From the NCBI GenBank assembly GCA_020025295.1, contig JAHHSJ010000004.1, positions 13,758 through 77,757 of the forward strand: a stretch of 64,000 nt of DNA, read 5' to 3'. The DNA comes from Oscillospiraceae bacterium. Lineage in GTDB: Bacteria > Bacillota > Clostridia > Oscillospirales > Oscillospiraceae. Shown here piece after piece: positions 56,577 through 64,000 of the stretch. Both the position numbers and the translations under genes were made by a program. Numbering within the stretch: the first letter of the stretch is position 1; each line of letters starts with the position of its first letter. Below the pieces are notes generated by a model that saw only the letters and a program-made list of their open reading frames with translations, was not told the origin of the DNA and did no database searches.

Positions 56577-57782
56577 TTACCACCGGTTGGAAAATAGGTT
56601 TTTTAGGAAAGCGACAAAAGTCCCCTGAAAATCCAATTTTTCTACACTCTGACCGGAAGTTAGCGGAAGGACGGCGGCGACCTGATCGTCCACCTTCACG
56701 ATAAAGTGACCCACCGCATCCCCGGCTTTGACCGGTGCGGCGACCGAGGAAAGCAGCTCCAGCTGGGTGGTGATTTTGCCCTCATCCCCGGCTCGGAGCA
56801 GCAGATTCACCGAGGGCGCCTTGACCGTCAGCTCCGGCTGCTTGCCCTGAATCACCGGGATGGGAGCGATGGGGCCGTCCGGGGTGACGGTGACGGTGCG
56901 GAAGGAGGCGAAGCCCCAATCCAGCAGGGCGGCGGCAGAAGCAAACCGCTCCTTGGAGTCAGCTGCCCCCAGCACCACGGCGATCAGCTCCCGGTCATCC
57001 CGACGGGCGGAGGCGGAGATGCAGTGTCCGGCGGCGGAGGTGTAGCCGGTTTTCAGACCGGTGCAGCCCTCGCAGCTTTTCAGCAGCTTATTGGTGGAGG
57101 AAAGGGTAAATTCCCCGTCCCGGAGGGAGTCCATCCAGATGGAGGTGAACGCCCGGATGCGGTCATGGCGCAGCAACTCCCGGCTCATAATGGCAATGTC
57201 GTGGGCGGTGGTGAGATGGCCTTCCACCGGCAGTCCGGTGCAGTTGACAAAGTGGGTCTGCTCCATCCCCAGCTGGATGGCACGCTGGTTCATGCGCTCC
57301 ACAAAGGCGGTTTCCGTGCCGGCGATGGCTTCGCCCAGTGCCACGGCGGCGTCATTGCCGGAGACCACCGCCACTGCCTTGAGCAGGTCGTTGACCGTCA
57401 TCTGTTCCCCTTCTTTGAGGAAAATCTGGCTGCCGCCCATCTCCGAAGCGTGGGCGGAGGTGGTGACCAGCTGGTCGGGTTTTAGAGTGCCCTCGTCCAG
57501 CGCCTCACACACCAGAAGCATGGTCATCACCTTGGTGACCGAAGCCGGTTCCCGCTGGGTGTCGGCGTCCCGGGACCAGAGGATCTGTCCGGTTTCTCCG
57601 TCCATCAGCAGGGCGGATTTTACGCTGGAATCGGGGATGGGGTCGGTGTCGGCAGGGATGGGGTCATAGGTCACCTCCGGGAGAGGGGACAGCTCTTCCG
57701 TGTCGACGGCGGCGGCTGCGGTGGTGGGGGAAATCAACAGCAGGGCGGCAAGGAGCAGGAAAACGATGCGTTTGTACTTCAT
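56577..57782 (-). CDS. D-alanyl-D-alanine carboxypeptidase (DacF/PBP5 type)
   Basis: Trims D-Ala from peptidoglycan stem peptides outside the membrane. A signal peptide (residues 1-25) is followed by the penicillin-binding motifs SVTK (S81, K84), SGN near 143 and KTG near 248. A C-terminal PBP5-type beta domain comes next, ending in a short amphipathic segment (FLKNLFSNRW) that could hold it at the membrane. Length is 401 residues. Paralogues DacA/DacB/DacF cannot be separated here. Confidence 0.93.
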   Translation of the reverse strand: MKYKRIVFLLLAALLLISPTTAAAAVDTEELSPLPEVTYDPIPADTDPIPDSSVKSALLMDGETGQILWSRDADTQREPASVTKVMTMLLVCEALDEGTLKPDQLVTTSAHASEMGGSQIFLKEGEQMTVNDLLKAVAVVSGNDAAVALGEAIAGTETAFVERMNQRAIQLGMEQTHFVNCTGLPVEGHLTTAHDIAIMSRELLRHDRIRAFTSIWMDSLRDGEFTLSSTNKLLKSCEGCTGLKTGYTSAAGHCISASARRDDRELIAVVLGAADSKERFASAAALLDWGFASFRTVTVTPDGPIAPIPVIQGKQPELTVKAPSVNLLLRAGDEGKITTQLELLSSVAAPVKAGDAVGHFIVKVDDQVAAVLPLTSGQSVEKLDFQGTFVAFLKNLFSNRW

Positions 57783-57883
57783 GGCAGGATACCTCCGTTC
57801 TTACTACCATTTTGTGCGGCGATGGGAAAAATATGACGGAAAGAAATCGGGGTTTCCCACGCCAAAGCCCCAAAATAAGCGCA

Positions 57884-57918
57884 AAAAACCGGCGTCCGGA
57901 GAAAATCCGGACGCCGGG
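57884..57918 (-). terminator. Terminator of the YitT-family gene
   Basis: CCGGCGTCCGG pairs with CCGGACGCCGG across a seven-base loop. On the minus strand it is followed by TTTTTT. Confidence 0.88.
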
Positions 57919-57934
57919 GAGAAAACAGAGCGGT

Positions 57935-58816
57935 TCAGATGGAGCGGAAGCCCTTGCCGATGATCTCGCTGGAGTTGACGATGGTCATAAAGGCACGGGG
58001 GTCAGTCTTACGCAGGAAAATGCGCAGCCGTGCGGCCTCACTACGGGTGAGAACGCTCATCAGCACCTTTTCCTCCTTGTGGGTGTAGGCACCGAAGGCG
58101 GTCTGAACGGTGGCGGAGCGGTGCAGCTCGTTGATGATGTAATCCTTCACCGAATCCGCATCCTTGCTGATGATGGTGCATACCTTGCGGAGGTTCAGGC
58201 TTTCGATGGCGCTGTCCACCACGGTGCATTTCAGCACCAAGCCCAGCACGCAGTACATACCCGTCCGTGCGCCGAAAAGCAGGGCCGCCACCAGAACGAT
58301 GCCCAAATCGCACACCAGAAGTGCGTTGCCGATGGGCAGGCTGGTGTGTTTCTGGAGAATCATCGCCAGAATGTCCGTGCCGCCGGTGGATGCGCCCACA
58401 TTGAACACGATGGCGCTGCCCAGTGCCGGCAGCAGCACGGCGAAGCAGAACTCCAAAAAGGTGTCGCTGGTGAGGGGATGGTCCAGCGGCAGCAGAAACT
58501 GGCACAGGGACACATAGAAGGACAGGGCAAAGGAGGAGTAGAGGGTCCAGCCCATACTCTTGATGCCCAGAGCAATCAGACCCAAAAGGACCAGCACCAG
58601 GTTGACAATCCACATGAAGCTGCCTACATTCAGCTTGGGGAACAGGGTAGACAGCACCACCGACACACCGGAAGTTCCGCCGAAGGCGAACTGGTTGGGC
58701 GCTTTAAAGACGGCAATGCCCACGGCAGTGCAAATCAAACCAAGGTTGAGCATCAAAAAGAACCGAAGACTGGAAAGCACTTCCTGTTTGGTGAGAGAAC
58801 GACCTGTTTTTGCCAT
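57935..58816 (-). CDS. YitT-family membrane protein with DUF2179 domain
   Basis: This 293-residue protein has five or six membrane segments (about residues 18-200). They include the family's glycine-rich FGGTSGVSVVLSTLFP and NVGASTGGTDILAMIL. The C-terminal cytoplasmic DUF2179 domain has ISKDADSVKDYIINELHRSATV and IVNSSEIIGKGF. The start is the ATG of MAKTGRSL, preceded by GGAG; the longer frame has no site. The family's transport role is unknown. Confidence 0.9.
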   Translation of the reverse strand: MAKTGRSLTKQEVLSSLRFFLMLNLGLICTAVGIAVFKAPNQFAFGGTSGVSVVLSTLFPKLNVGSFMWIVNLVLVLLGLIALGIKSMGWTLYSSFALSFYVSLCQFLLPLDHPLTSDTFLEFCFAVLLPALGSAIVFNVGASTGGTDILAMILQKHTSLPIGNALLVCDLGIVLVAALLFGARTGMYCVLGLVLKCTVVDSAIESLNLRKVCTIISKDADSVKDYIINELHRSATVQTAFGAYTHKEEKVLMSVLTRSEAARLRIFLRKTDPRAFMTIVNSSEIIGKGFRSI

Positions 58817-58904
58817 AAAAGACACTCCGTTTCTATTTGTGTTAGCTCGGGTATGATAGCACGAAACAGAAGGAATGTCCACGGTATTTTGGAAAACGAA
58901 CGAA

Positions 58905-60755
58905 TTATCCGGGGAATTCTAAGCCATATTTAACCATCCAGCCGTTGAGCTGCACCAGCCATGCCAGCATTTGCGGTCCTGCCATCAGCTGACCGAACCA
59001 AGGCTTGCCGTAGTCACCGGCGTTTTGCAGCAGACCCTCTCGCAGCGTCTTCTCATCCACCAGCGCATGGATGGGGGCGGCAGCATCGTCCAGAATGGCG
59101 GTGAGCTGCCGGCGAACCAGCGTTTCAAACAGAGGGTTGTGAGTCTTGGGATAGGGGGACTTGGGGCGGTTGCGCACATCCTCTGGCAGCAGTCCGAAGG
59201 CGGCATCTCTCAGCACCTGCTTTCGCACCCCGTTGCGGCTCTTCATGCTCCACGGGATGTTCCACACATACTCGATGAGGTGGTGGTCGCAGAAGGGAAC
59301 ACGCACCTCCAGCCCGGAGTACATACTCATGCGGTCCTTGCGCTCCAGCAGGTTGGTCATGAACCACTGGAGGTTGAGCCAGCCCACCTCCCGGCGCAGT
59401 CCCTCCTCCGGGGACTCTTCCACCGGACGGGGCGCCTGACGGCGGCTTTGCTGACAGCGATGACGGGCATACTCCTCCAGAGAGAGCGCCTTTACGACCT
59501 CCGGGCGGAGCACACCGCCCCGGGCGGAGAAGTCCATGCACCAAGGGAAGGTGTCGCTTTCCAGCATATCTCTGCGGTGGAACCATGGGTAGCCGCCGAA
59601 AATCTCGTCGGAGCACTCGCCGGACAGGACAACGGTGTGCTCCTTGCGAATCTCCCGGCAGAACCAGAGCAGAGAGGAGTCCACATCTCCCATGCCGGGG
59701 ATTTCCCGGGCCTCCATGGCCTCCTCCAGCAGAGCGGTCAGCTGAGGGATCGGACAGATGAGGGTGTGGTGCCGGGTGTGGAATTCCTCCGACATACGCT
59801 CCACCCAAGGCTGATCCGCATCGGGCTGGAAGGACGAGGGGTGGAAGTAGCGGTCGTTGTCGGTGTAGTCGAAGGAGTAGGTGTCCAGCGGACGGCCCTG
59901 CGCCTCGTAGACATTGGCGGCTACGGCGGTGATGATGGAGGAATCCAATCCGCCGGAGAGCAGGGTGGCAAGGGGGACATCGCTGACCAGCTGACGGGAA
60001 ATCGCCCCACGGAGCAGCTCCTGCAAATGAACGACGGTGTCCTCGTAGGAGTCGGTGTGAGGACGGCACTGGAGGGAGTACCACAGGCAAGTGGAGGCTC
60101 CGTGTCCGTCAAAGACCAGCAGCTCACCGGGTTTCAATTCATGGATGTCGGCAAACACACCGTGACCCGGCGTGCGGGCCGGGGTAATTGCCAGCACCTC
60201 CTGCCAGCTCTCCTCGTTGCAGCGAGGGGTTACGCCGGGATAGGCAAACAGGGCACGGCGCTCGCTGCCGAAAATCAGGGTGGAGTCCTGCATGGTGTAA
60301 AAGAGGGGCTTTACGCCGAAGCGGTCCCGAACCAGCAGCAAAGAGTCGGTCCGCCCGTCCCAGAAGGCGAAGGCAAAGATGCCCTCCAGCTGCTCCGCCG
60401 CCTTGGCTCCGTAGAGAATGCACATCCAGAGCAGCACCTCGGTGTCGGTGTGGGTGGTGAAGTGAACCCCCTCGGCGGTCAGCTGTCGGCGCAGGTCGTC
60501 GGTGTTGTAAAGCTCGCCGTTGTAGCAGAGGGCGCACTCTCCCTCCGGCAAGACCACGGACATGGGCTGATGCCCGTGCTCCGGGTCGATGACCGACAGG
60601 CGGCGATGAGCAAAAACGCAGTGGCTGCTCTGCCATACGCCCCGGTCATCCGGACCTCGGCGGCGAAGGGTGTCCCCCATATGTTCCGCAACCACACCCC
60701 ACTCCGGGTCGCCGTTTTCTCGGGTGAAATCAGAAAATCCCGCAATTCCGCACAT
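58905..60755 (-). CDS. asnB: Asparagine synthase (glutamine-hydrolysing)
   Basis: Makes asparagine from aspartate, ATP and glutamine. The N-terminal glutaminase has the nucleophile Cys2 (MCGIAGF), RRRGPDDRG and YNGELYN. The synthetase domain has the pyrophosphatase loop LSGGLDSS near residue 267 and SGECSDEIFGGYPWF. Length is 616 residues. A cell-wall amidating role, as for some AsnB proteins, cannot be excluded. AGGAGG precedes the start. Confidence 0.93.
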   Translation of the reverse strand: MCGIAGFSDFTRENGDPEWGVVAEHMGDTLRRRGPDDRGVWQSSHCVFAHRRLSVIDPEHGHQPMSVVLPEGECALCYNGELYNTDDLRRQLTAEGVHFTTHTDTEVLLWMCILYGAKAAEQLEGIFAFAFWDGRTDSLLLVRDRFGVKPLFYTMQDSTLIFGSERRALFAYPGVTPRCNEESWQEVLAITPARTPGHGVFADIHELKPGELLVFDGHGASTCLWYSLQCRPHTDSYEDTVVHLQELLRGAISRQLVSDVPLATLLSGGLDSSIITAVAANVYEAQGRPLDTYSFDYTDNDRYFHPSSFQPDADQPWVERMSEEFHTRHHTLICPIPQLTALLEEAMEAREIPGMGDVDSSLLWFCREIRKEHTVVLSGECSDEIFGGYPWFHRRDMLESDTFPWCMDFSARGGVLRPEVVKALSLEEYARHRCQQSRRQAPRPVEESPEEGLRREVGWLNLQWFMTNLLERKDRMSMYSGLEVRVPFCDHHLIEYVWNIPWSMKSRNGVRKQVLRDAAFGLLPEDVRNRPKSPYPKTHNPLFETLVRRQLTAILDDAAAPIHALVDEKTLREGLLQNAGDYGKPWFGQLMAGPQMLAWLVQLNGWMVKYGLEFPG

Positions 60756-60835
60756 AAGTAATCCTCCTTTTTTCTTTCTATGCTATGCATGGGGATGAAA
60801 AAGTGTGCCAAAAGGGAAGGAATGTGAAAAAATAG

Positions 60836-60850
60836 TATACATTATGTATA
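60836..60850. promoter_or_regulatory. Candidate operator overlapping the -35 of the XRE regulator promoter
   Basis: TATACA-TTA-TGTATA is a perfect inverted repeat whose left arm occupies the -35 position. A repressor bound there would block the promoter. The likely ligand is the XRE protein encoded next. Confidence 0.5.
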
Positions 60851-60864
60851 ACATATGGTATAAT
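60836..60864 (+). promoter_or_regulatory. Predicted promoter of the XRE-lepA operon
   Basis: TATACA, 17 bases and a perfect TATAAT lie 44 bases before the ATG. The -35 is weak, which suits a regulated promoter. Confidence 0.65.
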
Positions 60865-60908
60865 ATGCCGTTATAAGCAAGCAATCCAAGGGAAAGGAGC
60901 GAAATGCC

Positions 60909-61646
60909 ATGCGTGCAGGTTTTGCCGCCAACTTAGCTCGATACCGCCAAGCCAAGGGCGTCAGTCAGCGAGAGGCCGCCCAGCATCTGGGAGTGAGTCA
61001 GGCTCTGCTCAGCCACTACGAAAAGGGCATCCGTGAGCCGGGTCTGGAATTCGTGGTCCGGGCGGCGGAATATTATAAGGTCAGCACTGACCAGCTGCTC
61101 AACTACGACGGACGCAGCCATGAGGCGAACATCTGCGCCCCCAAGGGAGCCCTCCACGAGATGGAGCAGGGCATCCGGGACGGGCTGGATTTCAGTTTCA
61201 GCCTGCTGTTTCGCTACTATGACCCTGTGGTGTGCTATTACGCCATCCACTACATGGGGGCGACCCTCTACGACCTGCTGCGCAATCTGGGCGAGGAGTT
61301 CCTTGACTACGCCCCGGAATGGTACAGCGTGTCGGACAACCGGTCCAAATACGGCGCAGTGACGGCGGACATGGTGTGGCTCCGGTCCCGTTTTGTCACG
61401 GCACTGCACCAGATGGGTGAGGAATACCGGGATATGCCTCGCATCAGTGAGGCGGAAATCCGCTCCTATCTGGGCCCCCGGTACGACTCCATCATCCATG
61501 TGCTTCAGACCATCGACCGGCGTGAGGTCCGGCAGGAGATGGAGGAACGGGCCGCTTATCAGGACTTTACCGCTTGGGCGGAGGAGCGCCGGCAGGGCGC
61601 TCAGCCATCTGAATCTACTACCCCCGAAGAGGAGGAAACCATATGA
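60909..61646 (+). CDS. XRE-family transcriptional regulator
   Basis: This 245-residue protein has an N-terminal Cro/cI helix-turn-helix ([32 protein letters not shown] split over about residues 9-40). A long helical C-terminal domain rich in Tyr/Asp/Glu has no recognised ligand motif. It ends with an acidic tail. Its stop overlaps the lepA start (ATGA), so the two are translationally coupled. The palindrome at the promoter suggests autoregulation. AAAGGAG precedes the ATG. Confidence 0.88.
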   Translation: MRAGFAANLARYRQAKGVSQREAAQHLGVSQALLSHYEKGIREPGLEFVVRAAEYYKVSTDQLLNYDGRSHEANICAPKGALHEMEQGIRDGLDFSFSLLFRYYDPVVCYYAIHYMGATLYDLLRNLGEEFLDYAPEWYSVSDNRSKYGAVTADMVWLRSRFVTALHQMGEEYRDMPRISEAEIRSYLGPRYDSIIHVLQTIDRREVRQEMEERAAYQDFTAWAEERRQGAQPSESTTPEEEETI

Positions 61647-63448
61647 TCGATTCCAGCAAAATTAGAAATTTTTCCATCATTGCCCACATTGACCACGGCA
61701 AATCCACCCTCAGTGACCGACTGATCGAGGTGTGTGAGGCGGTGGAGCAGCGGGAAATGGCAAACCAGCTTCTGGACAACATGGACTTGGAGCGGGAGCG
61801 CGGCATCACCATCAAGGCCCGTGCCATCACCCTGCATTATCATGCCGACGACGGGGAGGAGTACATCCTCAACCTGATCGACACCCCGGGTCATGTGGAC
61901 TTTAACTACGAGGTCAGCCGTTCGCTCGCCGCCTGCGAAGGCGCCGTGCTGGTGGTGGACGCCTCTCAGGGCGTGGAAGCCCAGACGCTGGCCAACACCT
62001 ATCTGGCGATGGAGCATGATCTGGAAATTCTGCCGGTCATCAACAAGATCGACCTGCCTGCCGCTGACCCGGAGCGGGTCAAGGAAGAGGTGGAGAACAT
62101 CATCGGCCTGCCTGCCATGGATGCTCCGGAGATTTCCGCTAAGAACGGCATCAACATCCGTTCCGTGCTGGAGGATGTGGTGGCCAATGTGCCGGCACCC
62201 TCCGGTGATGTGAATGCACCCTTGAAAGCCCTTATCTTCGACAGCCAGTACGACGCCTACCGGGGCGTTGTGGTCTACTTCCGTGTGATGGAAGGCAAGG
62301 TGGGCGTGGGCAGCGAGGTCAAGATGATGGCAACCAACGCCAAGTACAAGGTGCTGGAGTGCGGTCATCTGGAGCCGCTGGGTTACGCCCCCTGTCAGGA
62401 GCTGGTAGCCGGCGAGGTCGGTTACTTTACGGCTAGTATTAAGAATGTCAGCGACACCCGTGTGGGCGATACCATCACGCTGGCAAACAACGCTGCGACA
62501 GAGGCACTGCCCGGCTACCGACCTGCACGGCCTATGGTCTACTGCGGTATCTACACCGAGGACGGCTCCAAATATCCCGACCTCCGGGAGGCTCTGGAAA
62601 AGCTGCAGCTCAACGATGCTGCGCTGTCCTTTGAGCCGGAATCCTCTGTGGCGCTGGGCTTTGGTTTCCGCTGCGGCTTCCTCGGTATGCTCCACATGGA
62701 GATCATTCAGGAGCGTCTGGAGCGTGAATTCGATCTGGATCTGGTCACCACGCTCCCCTCGGTCATCTATGAGGTCACCAAGACCGACGGCACCGTGGTG
62801 TCGGTGGACAACCCCCACGACTATCCCGACCCGGCCCATATCGCTGAGGCCAGAGAGCCTTATGTGAAGGCCAGCATCATCGCTCCTCAGGACTATGTGG
62901 GCAGCATCATGCCGCTGTGTCAGGAGCGCCGGGGCGAGTACTGCGATATGCAGTATCTGGACACCAATCTGGTGGAAATGCACTACCAGATGCCGCTGAA
63001 CGAGATCATCTACGATTTCTTCGACACCCTCAAGGCCAACACCAAGGGCTATGCCTCGCTGGATTATGAGATCAGCGGCTATCGTCCCAGCCAGCTGGTG
63101 AAGGTGGACCTGCTCATCAACGGCGATCAAGTGGACGCACTGAGCCTGATTGCCCACAAGGACAAGGCCTACCCCAGAGCCAGAAAAATCTGCGAAAAGC
63201 TGAAGGAGAACATCCCCCGTCAGCTCTTCGAGGTGCCCATTCAGGCTGCCATCGGCGGCAAGGTGATTGCCCGTGAGACCGTCAAGGCCATGCGCAAGGA
63301 TGTGCTGGCCAAGTGCTACGGCGGCGACATCACCCGTAAGAAGAAGCTGCTGGAAAAGCAGAAGGAAGGCAAGAAGAAGATGCGTTCTCTGGGTTCTGTC
63401 CAGCTGCCTACCGAGGCATTTATGGCAGTTCTCAAGCTGGATCAGTAA
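61643..63448 (+). CDS. lepA: Elongation factor 4 (LepA)
   Basis: This ribosome-bound GTPase, related to EF-G, has G1 AHIDHGKST, switch RGITIKA, G3 DTPGHVDF and G4 NKIDLP. The EF-G-like domains follow, and the LepA-specific C-terminal domain has [16 protein letters not shown] at the end. Length is 601 residues. Coupling to an XRE regulator is unusual for this housekeeping gene; lepA is more often near hemN or dnaJ in Firmicutes. Confidence 0.97.
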   Translation: MIDSSKIRNFSIIAHIDHGKSTLSDRLIEVCEAVEQREMANQLLDNMDLERERGITIKARAITLHYHADDGEEYILNLIDTPGHVDFNYEVSRSLAACEGAVLVVDASQGVEAQTLANTYLAMEHDLEILPVINKIDLPAADPERVKEEVENIIGLPAMDAPEISAKNGINIRSVLEDVVANVPAPSGDVNAPLKALIFDSQYDAYRGVVVYFRVMEGKVGVGSEVKMMATNAKYKVLECGHLEPLGYAPCQELVAGEVGYFTASIKNVSDTRVGDTITLANNAATEALPGYRPARPMVYCGIYTEDGSKYPDLREALEKLQLNDAALSFEPESSVALGFGFRCGFLGMLHMEIIQERLEREFDLDLVTTLPSVIYEVTKTDGTVVSVDNPHDYPDPAHIAEAREPYVKASIIAPQDYVGSIMPLCQERRGEYCDMQYLDTNLVEMHYQMPLNEIIYDFFDTLKANTKGYASLDYEISGYRPSQLVKVDLLINGDQVDALSLIAHKDKAYPRARKICEKLKENIPRQLFEVPIQAAIGGKVIARETVKAMRKDVLAKCYGGDITRKKKLLEKQKEGKKKMRSLGSVQLPTEAFMAVLKLDQ

Positions 63449-63567
63449 GTATACGGGAGTTTCAAAAGAAGTGTATCGGGTTTGCGTACGCCAGATAAGG
63501 AAGTAATTCTAAAAGTACAAATACTCATTCATCTGGTGATGCTGAGCTGATTTACGTATAACCATCT

Positions 63568-63606
63568 ATCAGGGGTGATCCTTCGGGATTGCCCCTGATT
63601 TTTTTG
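63568..63606 (+). terminator. Terminator downstream of lepA
   Basis: ATCAGGGGTGATCC pairs with GGATTGCCCCTGAT (two G-T pairs) across TTCG. A T-run follows. Confidence 0.9.
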
Positions 63607-64000
63607 CTTTCTCCGACAGTAGGAGAATGATAAAAGTTTTTTTGCCGTGAAAAGGATTTTTGGGAGAACCCCAACCCCTTTTCACAACCGGTAATCACAC
63701 GGTTCCTAAAAAAGTTGGCAAATTCAGCAGACTATAGTATAATACCGAGAAAATAAAGTGTTAGACTTATCAAAATAATCATAACAGGTAAATTTCAGAA
63801 AGATAAGAGGTTAAAAGAAGAACAGACGGAACTTTATTGGGTTTGAAAATCGCTTATTATCGTGTCAGCGAAAATGCATAGAACGAGGTGATGCCTACAG
63901 GCACAGCTCAATATCATAAACTGCTTTTTCAGTAGATTTATCATATTGGTTGATTGCATAATGAAGTTGGACACCTAAGAAAAAATCCATAGTGATTTTT
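63607..64000. other. AT-rich right-edge region with no complete gene
   Basis: GC content drops clearly compared with the rest. No complete reading frame with a ribosome binding site is visible. On the minus strand a frame ending with TAG at 63895-63897 is open to the right edge (about 34 residues, ending YDIELCL), which may be the end of a gene or chance. A plus-strand promoter lies at 63715. Confidence 0.55.
63715..63743 (+). promoter_or_regulatory. Strong predicted sigma-A promoter pointing out of the window
   Basis: TTGGCA, 17 bases and TATAAT are close to consensus. No start codon with a good ribosome binding site follows within the remaining 257 bases, so it drives a long leader, an RNA or a gene beyond the edge. 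Confidence 0.7.

Noticed and set aside
63895..64000. Minus-strand frame of about 34 residues open at the right edge
   Set aside because: Too short to separate from chance in AT-rich sequence. Noted only as a possible gene end.

Overview
The window looks like the chromosome of a GC-rich (about 58-60% by eye), anaerobic, spore-forming member of the Clostridia, most likely an Oscillospiraceae-type gut bacterium. The evidence is gene content and order: a mutS-mutL-miaA-hfq block behind miaB, ylmE-sepF-divIVA-ileS, a glmU-prs-pth-mfd block as in Bacillus, the sporulation genes spoIIE and spoIIP, ferredoxin-dependent oxoacid metabolism, and strong AGGAGG-type ribosome binding sites. I see no rRNA, phage, insertion sequence or CRISPR array. 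The only tRNA is tRNA-Val(GAC).

Layout. 1-0.9 kb: the C-terminal end of a surface protein with three bacterial Ig-like repeats. 1.2-2.2 kb (minus): an alanine-racemase-fold protein that has lost its catalytic residues. 2.4-20.9 kb (plus): housekeeping genes for tRNA modification (miaB, miaA), mismatch repair (mutS, mutL), hfq, an HlyD-like membrane protein, ylmE, sepF, divIVA, ileS (apparently starting at ACG) and a large RND permease with a coiled-coil insert. 20.9-21.8 kb has no supportable gene. 21.8-33.1 kb is an accessory catabolic cluster: a GntR-type regulator on the minus strand faces a plus-strand run of a four-subunit 2-oxoacid:ferredoxin oxidoreductase, a ketopantoate-reductase-like dehydrogenase, an ADP-forming acyl-CoA synthetase, a YkvI-type transporter, a metallo-beta-lactamase-fold hydrolase, an IlvD-type dehydratase and a short-chain dehydrogenase. 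Read together, these suggest uptake of a hydroxy acid, its oxidation or dehydration to a 2-oxo acid, oxidative decarboxylation to an acyl-CoA with reduced ferredoxin, and ATP from the thioester.

33.7-44.6 kb (minus): tRNA-Val, a foldase-like lipoprotein, mfd, pth, prs, a glmU homologue whose uridylyltransferase half is vestigial, a small membrane protein and spoIIE. 44.7-47.3 kb (plus): dusB and an ECF sigma/anti-sigma pair. 47.5-48.6 kb (minus): ychF. 48.9-54.5 kb (plus): spoIIP, a candidate structured RNA, rny, an LTA-synthase-like enzyme and a small P-loop kinase. 54.6-60.8 kb (minus): a P-loop protein, pgi, a D,D-carboxypeptidase, a YitT-family protein and asnB. 60.9-63.4 kb (plus): an XRE regulator translationally coupled to lepA. 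The last 550 bases are AT-rich, with a good promoter but no complete gene.

Most promising for follow-up are the 22-33 kb catabolic cluster, the two 'dead-domain' proteins (alanine racemase homologue and GlmU homologue), the candidate RNA before rny, and the ACG start of ileS. All functional calls come from reading motifs by eye. No database search was possible.
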